Assembly (NCBI GenBank): GCA_963773155.1
Contig: CAVZAB010000010.1
Span: 297,096-361,095 of the forward strand
Origin: CAVZAB01 sp963773155
GTDB lineage: Bacteria > Pseudomonadota > Alphaproteobacteria > Rhizobiales > Beijerinckiaceae
Direction of reading: 5' to 3'
DNA length: 64,000 nt
Shown: positions 53,055 through 62,371 of the stretch, one piece after another
Layout of the letters: each line of letters begins with the position of its first letter
Numbering within the stretch: the stretch's first letter is position 1
Program-made: the position numbers and the translations under genes
The notes under the pieces: generated by a model
What the model was told of the DNA's origin: nothing
What the model saw: the letters and a program-made list of their open reading frames with translations, nothing else
Databases searched by the model: none

Positions 53055-53511
53055 CATCGCGAAAAGCAGTTTTGTCTACGTGACCTACATCAAGACGACG
53101 CCGGAGCGCCTCTGGGAAGCGCTCATCAGTCCTGAATTTGCCACCAAGTATTGGATGGGATCCCGGCCTGAGGCCGAGTGGAAAGTCGGCGGAGCCTGGA
53201 AGATCTCGTTCCCGGACGGCAGGACCGCTGACGCGGGCGAGATCACCGCTTTTGATCCCCCCAAGCGCCTAAGCATCCGTTGGCGCAACGAGTGGTCGCC
53301 CGAGTTCAATGCCGAGGGCTGGTCCACCTGCACGATAGAGCTGGAAGCGGCGGGCGAGGCCGTCAAACTAACGGTTACACACAGCATCGAGCGGGAGAAC
53401 TCCAATTTTATCGCCGCCGTCTCACGTGGCTGGCCGCAGATTCTCTCGAACCTCAAATCGCTTCTCGAAACGGGATCTGTCGTGATTCCGTCCAAAGAGG
53501 TGCGACCGTGA
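53047..53511 (+). CDS. SRPBCC (AHSA1/START-like) domain protein
   Basis: A 154-residue helix-grip protein: YVTYIKTTPERLWEALISPE, FATKYWMGSRPEAEWKVGGA and KLTVTHSIERENSNFIAAVS, GWPQILSNLKSLLETG. Proteins of this family bind hydrophobic ligands. The gene is paired with arsR (overlap of 8 bp; GAGGGAG ribosome site), a very common arrangement. Confidence 0.85.
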   Translation: MNSIAKSSFVYVTYIKTTPERLWEALISPEFATKYWMGSRPEAEWKVGGAWKISFPDGRTADAGEITAFDPPKRLSIRWRNEWSPEFNAEGWSTCTIELEAAGEAVKLTVTHSIERENSNFIAAVSRGWPQILSNLKSLLETGSVVIPSKEVRP

Positions 53512-54064
53512 TGGGACCGGCCTCCGTTCAAAAACAAGTATTGGCGACCGCAAACGCGCTCGCGGCGGCCTCCCCGACCGCGAGCAACCGATGACATTTG
53601 CTGGTTGGCTTAGCCGTCAGCCCTCTTGTTCACCCAACTCGTGAGGAAATGACCATGGCAAAGGTAAGTCACAGAAAGCATACGGCAGCCACTGCTGGGC
53701 GCTCAGAACAGGACGGGAAACTCATAACACCAAGGAAATGAGGCAGAAAACTCTCGCTTTTTGCGTCAAGAAACTCGAAGTGCACGATCCGCATCTTTCT
53801 TTCCAGGCGGACAAGTGTTTCGGCTTGTGGGTATCAACGAAGCCTCTCTGCGGATGAGGGACACTCTCGGCACGACCAGTTTCGTTCGCGATGGAATCGT
53901 ACAATGCTCACCGGTATCCACTATGTACGTTGCGGTCGGGCGAACCATGCGGCAACGGACTCCGGCAGCGGCTACACAGCCCTAGCGGCCAGGACAGCAG
54001 AGGGACTGCCGACTGCCCCAGCCGACCGACTTCCGCTTGTCGCCAAGTCAATGAAGGGATCGTC
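53512..54064. other. Stretch without a convincing gene
   Basis: Contains only very short frames, such as a 28-codon one from ATG 53654 with a GAGGAAA ribosome site (MAKVSHRKHTAATAGRSEQD, then stop after LITPRK). I see no family match. Confidence 0.45.
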
Positions 54065-54253
54065 TTGGGTTTCAACAAGGTACCCACCCTATTCGTCGTC
54101 GCCATGGCGATTTCATTTCGGGTTGCCGCGCAAGCGGAATGCAATCCCGCCGCTTGCCTGACATTCGTCTGCGGATTGACCAATGCCGAGGACCTGGTCC
54201 AGTTGCCGGGCACACCGTGGATCATCGCCAGCGGCCTGGTTGATGGTGGGTGA
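54065..54253 (+). pseudogene. Truncated exported beta-propeller (SMP-30/paraoxonase-like) gene start
   Basis: From TTG 54065 (GAAGGGA upstream) a 62-residue product has a signal-like segment (TLFVVAMAISFRVAAQA) and then CGLTNAEDLVQLPGTPW and IIASGLVDGG. This matches the first strands of a propeller family whose members read NAEDLVxxPGTPWVIASG. It stops abruptly where the propeller should continue, so it is a truncated remnant. Confidence 0.4.
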
Positions 54254-54485
54254 CTTGCCAAGCTGCACGCGCTCGTATATCCCCCGCTTCCACTTCTGCT
54301 CGAGCGCGTTCGCCTCAACCTTGGAAGTTGTGCCAGACGACCGGCTTGGCCAAGATGTTGAAACCTGATCACCCAGGCCTTCGCGTTTGTACAAAGTCAC
54401 GACTGAGTCCTCTAGCAAATGTCCTCACAGACCTTGACATGATGAGCCGAGTTGAATAAAAAAAGACGATATATTTCATTGGCTT

Positions 54486-54560
<75 letters not shown>

Positions 54561-54992
54561 GAAAAACCCCATAAAATCGAGGTTCTTGCCACTTGTCCCG
54601 TTTTGCCCGTTGCACGGGTAAGATCGGGACAGAACGTGAATACACGGGGGAAAGTGGGGAAAATCGGGGGACCCTCGTTCTCGTCACGTTCTCCACCAAA
54701 TGTTCCGCCACTCCCAAGCAATACATTGCGTCGAGTAACGTCGCTTCATGCAGCCGTTCTTGCGACGCGAACGTCTCAAGGCTTGCGAGGATAACGCCGA
54801 CGCTGTCCACCTCCCGGACTAGCGTTCTTTACCATAACGCATGGAACGTAATGCGCTCGTTTGACGGAACGTGACGTCCGTTTTATCGTTTCATCATTGC
54901 ATCAAGAAGGGAGCTGTGCTCCCGCCAACCAGCCAACCGGGCAAAGGTGGTTCCAGTGATGCGGCCGAAAGGCAACTAAACGGAGCATCGCA
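54561..54992. other. tRNA-proximal non-coding stretch
   Basis: No integrase or other gene is recognisable. It holds the nested hairpin at 54595-54630 and, at 54864-54884, a second hairpin ACGGA-N8-TCCGT followed by TTTT that could be a weak terminator. Confidence 0.5.
54595..54630. repeat. Nested inverted repeat after tRNA-Thr
   Basis: GTCCCG (54595-54600) pairs with CGGGAC (54625-54630); inside it CCCGT pairs with ACGGG around TGC. It could be a structured RNA, a terminator-like hairpin or part of an attachment region. Confidence 0.35.
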
Positions 54993-55490
54993 ATGCCCAA
55001 GTTCGTAAAACGGAGGGAGCCCACAGCTCCCTTTTCGCTGCCACAACCCCTAATCCTTGCCCCAAGCATCGGAGACGAAGTTACCGCGTCCGGGCTGATC
55101 ATCTCTGACACTAAAATTGGTTTCGAGGCATGCGTTGAGTTTCTAAAAGGGCTCCGGCTGCCAAACGATTGGGCGGAGCCGTTTGCTCAACGCCTAACAT
55201 CTGATCCACCACGCGGCTTCTCTCCTACCCGCTGGTATGACGCGCAAGATGCCGCCTGGCGCTTCGCACGCGAATGGGCATTTCAAGCCTATCTACTCAG
55301 CTGGAACGGGGAGGACGTTTTTGGTCTCAACCCACATCATCCTGCTGAGGTAGAAGGCAGGGGTCTTGCTTTCCTGTTGGGCGACGGCTCAGAAGTCGTC
55401 GAGATTGATAGAGACGGAGCCAACTACATTACACCCAGAGGAGGTAGACGGCGGTTCACGCGTCCGTCACTTATGAGGCGCGGGTCATGA
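54993..55490 (+). CDS. Hypothetical protein of the tRNA-Thr-linked accessory region
   Basis: A 165-residue soluble protein with a Trp-rich middle (RWYDAQDAAWRFAREWAFQA, LLSWNGEDVFGLNPHHP) and a basic tail. GGAG lies 7 bases before ATG 54993. I recognise no domain. Similar Trp-containing proteins (WRFAREWAFQAYLLSW, with GLNP) occur next to winged-helix genes in rhizobial islands, by my recollection. It overlaps the next gene by ATGA. Confidence 0.65.
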   Translation: MPKFVKRREPTAPFSLPQPLILAPSIGDEVTASGLIISDTKIGFEACVEFLKGLRLPNDWAEPFAQRLTSDPPRGFSPTRWYDAQDAAWRFAREWAFQAYLLSWNGEDVFGLNPHHPAEVEGRGLAFLLGDGSEVVEIDRDGANYITPRGGRRRFTRPSLMRRGS

Positions 55491-56086
55491 CCAGATCAGC
55501 TCACGACGCTGACAGCTTTCCAACGTCGGCGATGATCCACCAGGCAATCGACCATTCGACGCCGCCCCGTCTCCGCCACGACCTCACTGGTCGAAGTGTT
55601 TCTCGCCCACGAAACAGGCGAGAGAAACAGTGGATCGATCCGCAAGACGAACCCTGGATTTTTATCCCTCATGCCGTGCTGGAAAGTGCCGCTTATCGTT
55701 CGCTTTCGATCAATGCTCGTCGCGTCTTAGACCGGCTGATCATCGAGAATTCCAACCACAAACGGCTCCTATATGGTGGCCTCCGGGTCTCGGCAAGGCA
55801 GCTGCAAAAGTGGGGCGTGACGAAGGACTGTTTGACGTCGGCCATACGCGAACTCGAAGAAAAAGGGTTGATAACGAAGAGCCAGGGCGACAGGGTCGGC
55901 GACCTGAGGCCGCCATACCATTATCGCTTGACGTTCTACGGCACTCTGGAAGGCCCGCCGACGAACGAGTGGAAGAAGTGGCAGAAGGCTGGCGATCGCC
56001 AGAGGCTCAAATCACCGCTCCATAAGGCGACGCCTCGCTCAAAAGCCGGGCTGGCGCCGGCCCAAAATGGGGACCTCGCTAATTGA
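55487..56086 (+). CDS. Winged-helix-like protein (possible replication/regulatory protein)
   Basis: A 199-residue protein with a central winged-helix region: FIPHAVLESAAYRSLSINAR, RVLDRLIIENSN, RVSARQLQKWGVTKDCLTSA and IRELEEKGLITKSQG. This resembles the HTH modules of plasmid or island-borne replication proteins, where helix-turn-helix and a wing read like 'QLxxxGVxxxxxxxAIRELExxGLI'. It begins by overlapping the previous stop (ATGA), giving a two-gene operon. Its exact role is not known. Confidence 0.7.
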   Translation: MTRSAHDADSFPTSAMIHQAIDHSTPPRLRHDLTGRSVSRPRNRREKQWIDPQDEPWIFIPHAVLESAAYRSLSINARRVLDRLIIENSNHKRLLYGGLRVSARQLQKWGVTKDCLTSAIRELEEKGLITKSQGDRVGDLRPPYHYRLTFYGTLEGPPTNEWKKWQKAGDRQRLKSPLHKATPRSKAGLAPAQNGDLAN

Positions 56087-56951
56087 GGTGCCCAAGTTTT
56101 CGACGAGGTCGACGGTTGCTTCACTGCTCGTCGCTGCCACGAACTTAGCCGTGCTTCGTAGCCAAAGTATTAGAGATGTCCCTGGTTTCAGGGATGGGAA
56201 ATGGAGCATGCTGAGTGCCAAATGATGCCTTTTTGGCCGTGAAGTAGGGACAGGCAGGATGGCGAACTAGGGACGGGTTGTTGTTTCTTTTGGCCTGCAT
56301 CGCACGTCATTGCCTGCGTTATCGCTGCGCGCTCTCACGAGGCATTTCGCCACCTTGATGGTCCAGCGACCAACGTCCTGCCGTAATTTTCGAGGCATAC
56401 GCGCGCGCATAATGCGCGAGGCCGGAGATTTTGAAAATGTCGACCAAGCCAGCCAAGTGCCCTGCATGCCTTGCCCCAAAAGACAGGGCCCCCAGATCGT
56501 CGTAGACGGCGCCGGAGCGACACTGGCTAGGGTGGTAGCGGAGAAGCCCGTGGATAGGGCCTGAGAGCCTTCCAGGGGCAGCTGAGAGCCCTTTAGCAGA
56601 CCGACGTTCTTCTTTCGTTCTGGGACAGACTGCCTTCTCGGCGCCAAAAACGTTACCGGTATAGCTAAGGGGGGTGCCCGTCTCCCTTCCTGGTTGCTCT
56701 CGCCTTGACGGCCTGGCGGTCTGGCGGTGGGGCGTCGCTGGCGGGTGTCGGCTGGGGCCCCTGGGTGTGCGAACCTCACCTCATCGGCATCAGGGAGGCA
56801 ACCGCCGCAAACACGTCGAGTGCCGGGATCGAGAAGAGGATGATCAGAAGGATCCGGGTGAACATGGCTGCCTCCACCAATTTGATGTTAGCAATCTATC
56901 AACCATAGCCAAAGCCCACCGTGCGCAGTGGCACCGGACAACTGGCCATCT
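56087..56951. other. Long stretch without a recognisable gene
   Basis: No supported gene. A frame at 56310-56564 has no family resemblance; it contains a perfect palindrome CGCGCAT-A-ATGCGCG at 56404-56418. Composition is unlike the flanking genes. Confidence 0.5.
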
Positions 56952-58712
56952 TCATTCCGGCAACCCAGCCTTGCGCAGCCCCTCCGCCAATTTGGCGAAA
57001 TCTTTCGGCCGCCGAATGGGACACCGCTCGCTGAGATTGGAAATCTGTAGACTTGGATCGAGTTGTCGTAGGCGTGACATGGCCTTTGCTGCCTGCTCAT
57101 TACGGCCGATGAGCGCGTTGCTTGCCGCGCAAATTAACGCCCCTATGACATGCCGCGGCTGCTCGTGCCCAGTCGTCTCTGCCCAGGATGCTGCCTCGAC
57201 ATCTCGACCTGCGAAGAAATGTCCGCAGGCTGTCGCCGCCTGCATGTTGAAGACGTGCGGATCATGTGGGCTGAGGCGCAGGGCGCGAGCGACATGCTCA
57301 ATTGCAATCTCCGGCTCACCAAGCCACACGTTTGTCCAACCGCTGAATTGCCACGCTATAGCCAAATTGGGATTGAGCGCGAGTGCTCGATTAATCATGA
57401 TCGCGCCTTTTTCTAAACTATTACAGACAAAAGTTAGGCCAAGCCCCGCGGTAGCAAGCGCGACGGCATCATCGTGCCCAAGCTCAGCCGCCCGCTCTGC
57501 GAGACGTCTTGTTTCGGCTATCTCCAATGGCCGATCCGTATCCCATCCGCATACCCTACGCTGAGCATAGCAACGCGCCGCCATGCCATAGGCAGAGGCA
57601 AAACTCGGATCGAGCTCGATTGCCCGATAGAAATGCTCCAACGCGTCGGCATTCGCTTCCTTTGTCAATAGATACACGCCCGGCATCCCACGCAAGAAAT
57701 AGTCATAGGCATCGAGGCTCTTGGTGGGTTTGTGTTTCGCCCGTTCGATCTCAGCTTGCTCCAGCGTCGGGGCGATTGCGCCCACCACACTCGACGTAAC
57801 CTGATCCTGCAGGTCGAAGATGTCCGCTAGGTCTCCCTCGAAACGATCAGCCCAAAGATGCGAATCCGTCGCAGTATCAATTAGCTGCCCAGTGATGCGC
57901 ACCCGGTTGCCCGCTTTGCGGACGCTGCCTTCAAGCACGTAGCGCACCCCCAGCTCGCGCCCAACCTGTTTAACGTCAACGGCTCGACCCTTGTAGGTGA
58001 AGCTCGAATTGCGAGCTATGACGAACAGCGATTTGAACCGCGATAGAGCCGTGATGATTTCTTCGACTATGCCATCTGCGAAATACTCCTGCTCTGGATC
58101 GCCGCTCATGTTTTGAAAGGGCAGGACGGCAATCGACGGCCTATCGGGCAGCGCCAAGGTCGGGCGGATGCTTGCAGTGGCAGAGCCAAGCTGCACTCGG
58201 TAGGTCCGTATCGGCTCAGCAATGTTCTTCACGGTCTGCGCGCCGAGATCCTCAAAGGCGACTTTCACCTTGTTTCGGACATGGTCATAGGCGGTGCCTG
58301 AGATCAAAATCCCGCCCGGCTCCGCGAGGCCCTCCAACCGCGCCGCAATGTTGATCCCGTCACCAAAGAGGTCACTGCCCTCCACCATGACATCACCGAG
58401 ATTGACGCCGATACGCAGCACTATTTGGCTCTCATCCGGTTGGTCTGAATTGGCGGCTGCCATCCTTTCCTGCAGCTCTACGGCGCACTGGACAGCATTA
58501 ACGGCGCTCCCGAACTCGACCAGGACGCCATCCCCTGTGGATTTGAAGACCCGACCCTGGTGCCTAGCGACCAGCGGCTCAATCACGTCCCTGAGGCGAG
58601 ACTTGAGCACGGCAAGCGTTCCGGCCTCGTCCTGCTCCATCATCCGGCTGTAGCCGACCACGTCGGCAGCCAGGATCGCGGCCAGGCGTCTTTGGGTGGG
58701 ATTTTCGGCCAT
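56952..58712 (-). CDS. Adenylate cyclase (class III) with TPR repeats, paralogue 1
   Basis: A 586-residue soluble signalling protein. Residues 8-170 are a class III cyclase domain: AAILAADVVGYSRMMEQDE, STGDGVLVEFGSAVNAV, RIGVNLGDVMVEG and GDGINIAARLEGLAEPGG, with both metal Asp and the Asn/Arg of the transition-state site, so activity is plausible. A linker domain follows (RPSIAVLPFQNMSGDPEQE, YFADGIVEEIITALSRF, YVLEGSVRKAGNRVRITGQL), then TPR-like helices from about 330. ATG 58712 is chosen since GGAGAG lies at a good distance; this makes its length equal to the paralogue. Such proteins are common in rhizobia. Confidence 0.88.
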   Translation of the reverse strand: MAENPTQRRLAAILAADVVGYSRMMEQDEAGTLAVLKSRLRDVIEPLVARHQGRVFKSTGDGVLVEFGSAVNAVQCAVELQERMAAANSDQPDESQIVLRIGVNLGDVMVEGSDLFGDGINIAARLEGLAEPGGILISGTAYDHVRNKVKVAFEDLGAQTVKNIAEPIRTYRVQLGSATASIRPTLALPDRPSIAVLPFQNMSGDPEQEYFADGIVEEIITALSRFKSLFVIARNSSFTYKGRAVDVKQVGRELGVRYVLEGSVRKAGNRVRITGQLIDTATDSHLWADRFEGDLADIFDLQDQVTSSVVGAIAPTLEQAEIERAKHKPTKSLDAYDYFLRGMPGVYLLTKEANADALEHFYRAIELDPSFASAYGMAARCYAQRRVCGWDTDRPLEIAETRRLAERAAELGHDDAVALATAGLGLTFVCNSLEKGAIMINRALALNPNLAIAWQFSGWTNVWLGEPEIAIEHVARALRLSPHDPHVFNMQAATACGHFFAGRDVEAASWAETTGHEQPRHVIGALICAASNALIGRNEQAAKAMSRLRQLDPSLQISNLSERCPIRRPKDFAKLAEGLRKAGLPE

Positions 58713-58856
58713 GTGCGGCATCTCTCCGGCTGTGACCGCAGGTTACCATGCCGGATGTGTCACGTGTATCGGAACCCACACAAACCAGTGACAACGCTCT
58801 TGAGCGCCTCGTCACCTTGGGGCAGGGCCTGAACCGTCCCGGTCAATAGGCCGTCT

Positions 58857-60617
58857 TCATTCCGGCAGCCCAGCCTTGCGCAGGCCCTCAATCAATCGGG
58901 CTCGATCCTCTGGTCGCCCGAACGGGAAAAACTCCATCAGACCGGAGATACAAAGCTGAGGCCGAAGTTGACGCAGGCGAGCAGCGACCTTCCCCGCCAC
59001 CTCCAGCCGCCCACCAAGCGCCGCGCTTGCAGCTACCACGCCATTGGTAAGAATGTCGCCAGGGTTGGTCCTCACGGCCCTTTCCCCCCATTCTGATGCT
59101 GCGGCATAGCGGCCAAGAACAAAGTAGGCCACTGCAGTCAACGACTGGGCGTGGTATCGGTCAGGATCATGCGGGCTCAGGCGTATGGCACGAGCGATGT
59201 GTTCGATCCCGGCCTCCGGCTGACCCTGCCAGACCATCAAGTAACCTCTGAACAGCCAAGCCAATGAAAGGTTTGGGTTAAGAGCCAGTGCCTGGTCGAT
59301 GATTGCGGCCCCCTCTTCAAGGTCACCAACAACGTAGGCAAGCGCCATCCCCGCTGAGGTCAATGCGACCGCGTCATCCTTGCCCAACTCAACCGCGCGC
59401 CAAGCAATTCGCTCAGCCTCGGCTCTCTCCTGCTCGGGGTCGGTGGCATAGCCTCTACCCTTTTTCTGCGAATAGTAACGCGCCGCCAATCCATATGCCG
59501 AGGCGTAATTTGGGTCGAGTTCGATTGCCTGTCGGAACTGCAACAATGCTTGGCTATTACCTTCCCAGGTCCCTAGATGGATGCCTGCCATGCCGCGCAG
59601 AAAATGGTCGTAGGCATCGAGGCTCTCAGTAGGCTTGCGCTTGGCCCGCTCAATTTCGGCTTGCTCCAGCTTAGGCGCTATCGCGCCTACCACGCTTTCA
59701 GTCACCTGATCCTGCAGATGGAAGATGTCAGCCAGATCTCCCTCGAAACGGTCGGCCCAGAGATGCATACCTGTCGAGCAATCGATAAGCTGTCCGGCGA
59801 TGCGCACGCGAGTACCGGATTTACGGACGCTGCCCTCGAGAACATAGCGTACCCCCAATTCCCGACCGACCTGCTTAACGTCAACTGCGCGGCCTTTGTA
59901 CGTGAAGCTCGAATTGCGAGCGATGACGAACAGCGACTTGAACCGCGACAGTGCTGTGATGATTTCCTCGACGATGCCGTCGGCAAAGTATTCCTGTCCT
60001 GGGTCGTCGCTCAAGTTCTGGAATGGAAGGACCGCGATAGATGGTCTGTCGGGCAACGCCAAGACGGGGCGCGTCGATGCGAGGCCAGCGCCAAGCTGGA
60101 CCCGATAGGTCCGCACCGGCTCAGCAATGTTCTTTACGGTCTGCGCGCCAAGATCCTCGAAGCCGACTTTCACTTTGTTGCGGACATGGTCATAGGCGGT
60201 GCCTGAGACCAAAATTCCCCCAGGCTGAGCGAGACCCTCCAGCCGCGCTGCAATGTTTACGCCCTCACCAAAAAGGTCACTCCCCTCCACCATCACATCC
60301 CCAAGATTAACGCCAATACGCAGCACTATTTGGCTCTCATCAGGTTGGTCTGAATTGGCGGCTGCCATCCTTTCCTGCAGCTCTACGGCGCACTGGACAG
60401 CATTAACGGCGCTTCCGAATTCAACCAGAAAGCCGTCTCCTGTCGATTTGAAGACGCGTCCGTGATGCTCAGTGACGGATGGCTCAAGCACATCCCTACG
60501 ACGAGAATTGAGCAAGGCCAGAGTGCCGTCTTCATCTTGTTCCATGAGGCGGCTGTAGCCGACCACGTCAGCGGCAAGTATTGCTGCCAGACGTCGCTGG
60601 GTGCGTTTTTCGGCCAT
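58857..60617 (-). CDS. Adenylate cyclase (class III) with TPR repeats, paralogue 2
   Basis: A 586-residue tandem duplicate of the neighbouring cyclase. The catalytic domain is almost the same (AAILAADVVGYSRLMEQDE, STGDGFLVEFGSAVNAV, GVNIAARLEGLAQPGG), and so is the linker domain (VLPFQNLSDDPGQEYFADGI). The TPR part diverges strongly, suggesting different partners. ATG 60617 aligns with the paralogue's start. A further ATG at 60641 is in frame. A 98-bp segment (60316-60413) matches the paralogue with one difference. Confidence 0.88.
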   Translation of the reverse strand: MAEKRTQRRLAAILAADVVGYSRLMEQDEDGTLALLNSRRRDVLEPSVTEHHGRVFKSTGDGFLVEFGSAVNAVQCAVELQERMAAANSDQPDESQIVLRIGVNLGDVMVEGSDLFGEGVNIAARLEGLAQPGGILVSGTAYDHVRNKVKVGFEDLGAQTVKNIAEPVRTYRVQLGAGLASTRPVLALPDRPSIAVLPFQNLSDDPGQEYFADGIVEEIITALSRFKSLFVIARNSSFTYKGRAVDVKQVGRELGVRYVLEGSVRKSGTRVRIAGQLIDCSTGMHLWADRFEGDLADIFHLQDQVTESVVGAIAPKLEQAEIERAKRKPTESLDAYDHFLRGMAGIHLGTWEGNSQALLQFRQAIELDPNYASAYGLAARYYSQKKGRGYATDPEQERAEAERIAWRAVELGKDDAVALTSAGMALAYVVGDLEEGAAIIDQALALNPNLSLAWLFRGYLMVWQGQPEAGIEHIARAIRLSPHDPDRYHAQSLTAVAYFVLGRYAAASEWGERAVRTNPGDILTNGVVAASAALGGRLEVAGKVAARLRQLRPQLCISGLMEFFPFGRPEDRARLIEGLRKAGLPE

Positions 60618-61000
60618 CTCATGCAGTTCCCAGGCTATCATAAAAGATTACCATACCGGCCAGGCTGAGAGTATGGCCTACAGGCGCTGCCATTGCAGAA
60701 TTTTTTTGGTGCAGCGGCCTGACCATCTCTCTGAAGCGACCCTTCAAGTTCAAACTCTAACGCCTGCGTCGCTCCCAGTCAGATTTCGCAATTACGCAAA
60801 TGTCGAAGTAACCAAACCAAACAACAATGCTTGCGCTTTTCAAACGGTTGTATTACTCTGTTTCCAGCATCAAGAGTAGAGCTAACGCTCTCCCCAACCT
60901 GCACCGTTTGCAAGGTGGGTCCCGATGGGGATGTGGCCATGGGCAACGAAACGGTCAGATCGTCACTCTCCTCCGATGCAGAAACGGAAGGAGATCTGTT
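60618..61000. other. AT-richer stretch without a gene
   Basis: Intergenic between the divergent cyclase and exported-protein genes. It holds inverted repeat CGCTGC (60685-60690) / GCAGCG (60711-60716) flanking a T-run; no coding sequence is supported. Confidence 0.5.
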
Positions 61001-61702
61001 ATGTCGATCGCTCGCCAATTTGTATCTCGAAGCCTCTTGTACCGGATGCTGCTGAGCAGCACCGCCACGGGCATGCTGGCATCATCATCCTATGCCACGC
61101 CAGCCAAGGAGCGAGGCCCATTCGCTCCGCCTATCGTAAGCGACTGGGCGAAGCATTACCTCGTGGGTGATTGCAATGGCCATCAACCAGATTACACGAT
61201 CCATGAGAAGCCAAACCGTAGACCCGTCGAAAGCGAAAGCTTTCTATACGGGACAACCGTTGACGGCATGCCAGCGATCGTCGCCAACGTATCAAACATC
61301 GGCCATTTCGCCTGTGGCTTTGAAGGCAGTGCTGGCGCTCCATTGGCGGTGTTCATAAAGTTTCCTGGCGTCGGTTGGCGCATAGCGCTCAATACCGGTG
61401 CGCCTGTTCGAGGCCACGAGTGGTGGAAGCACGGCAGAAAGGACCGTCTTTTGCTTTGGCTGCATGGCAGCTACTGCAATGGTTACGGCGCGAGTGAGTG
61501 CTGGACGGCGCAGGAATTGGATGCACTGAGTTTTAGGGAGGTGAAACGGCACGCCGATTACAAGGGCGCCGATACTCCGTTCGGTGATGACGGCATGTCA
61601 GGAGGATTTTCAGATCAGCCCGGCAACCTAATTCGTCACCTGTTTCCAAAAAATGAACTGGTCAATCCCCGACAGCCGTTGACACATGTGAGCAGGCATT
61701 AA
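61001..61702 (+). CDS. Exported protein of unknown function
   Basis: A 233-residue protein with a signal peptide (RSLLYRMLLSSTATGMLASS then SYATPA). The mature part has several Trp and Cys residues (GDCNGHQ, GHFACGFEG, GSYCNGYGASECW) and may form disulphides. AAGGAG precedes ATG 61001. I recognise no domain. It is the first of a run of genes on this strand that end in another exported protein. Confidence 0.6.
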   Translation: MSIARQFVSRSLLYRMLLSSTATGMLASSSYATPAKERGPFAPPIVSDWAKHYLVGDCNGHQPDYTIHEKPNRRPVESESFLYGTTVDGMPAIVANVSNIGHFACGFEGSAGAPLAVFIKFPGVGWRIALNTGAPVRGHEWWKHGRKDRLLLWLHGSYCNGYGASECWTAQELDALSFREVKRHADYKGADTPFGDDGMSGGFSDQPGNLIRHLFPKNELVNPRQPLTHVSRH

Positions 61703-61867
61703 ACGAAGACCGAACAGACTGGGATTACAGGCCGTCGTACGAGGCAGTTTTAGCCACAGCTAAGGCTGAGGGTTACAGCGTGAACTCCTGTCGTTCAACG
61801 CTAGGATTGAAGGAGCAAACACTCACTCCGTGATTGCGCGAACAAGCGACCAAGGGAGTAAGTAGTC

Positions 61868-62371
61868 ATGGATCAACAGCCATTTCATACGCTGGCACTG
61901 TTGGCCAGCGAGATAAGCATGTTTCGTCCCAATGGCAAGCGGCCTCCAAAGTCAGCTGAATTGGTGATTGACCTAAGGTGGGTCGATAGTTGCAGATGGC
62001 GCACCTACTTTATTGCTGCCGATCAAAAGCAATTCGGCTGGTACCTCTGGGAGAAGGGCTCATGCGAAACGGGCGAGCACGCGTTCGTTATCGTCGCACG
62101 TGGGTATCCGTATAGCGGGTATTCGGCCAGAGATGCAGCAGCAATGCTCCTTACCGAAGCCTGGCGGCGCGAATTCAATGCTTGGTTGAAAGAGTTGACG
62201 GGTTCTGTTGTAACGCAAGCCGGTTTACTAGAAGAGGCCGACGTTCGACGTATTGAGGAGGAGCTTTTTCCAGAAGAAAAAGAAGAAGCGATGTTGCCAA
62301 CGCAGATACTCGAAAAGCCTGCTTCCAACATCCTCCATTTCGCTTACTGGCGAAGGAGACTACGAGGATGA
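61868..62371 (+). CDS. Uncharacterised protein, first of a divergent paralogue pair
   Basis: A 167-residue cytosolic protein, no signal peptide. It has Trp-rich beta-like segments (LRWVDSCRWRTYFIAA, FGWYLWEKGSCETG), a helix, TQAGLLEEADVRRIEEELF, and a basic end (HFAYWRRRLRG). The next protein has the same plan: W-rich centre, xxTGIL/GLLxExDxRRI and a W-R-rich end. They overlap by ATGA. No known family is recognised. Confidence 0.65.
   Translation: MDQQPFHTLALLASEISMFRPNGKRPPKSAELVIDLRWVDSCRWRTYFIAADQKQFGWYLWEKGSCETGEHAFVIVARGYPYSGYSARDAAAMLLTEAWRREFNAWLKELTGSVVTQAGLLEEADVRRIEEELFPEEKEEAMLPTQILEKPASNILHFAYWRRRLRG

Noticed and set aside
53654..53741. 28-codon ORF with good ribosome site after the SRPBCC gene
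   Set aside because: Too short and without family resemblance to call a gene; noted only in the intergenic entry.
56267..56779. Overlapping frames on both strands in the gap before the cyclase genes
   Set aside because: No domain, no start context; may be relics of a mobile element but nothing supports it.
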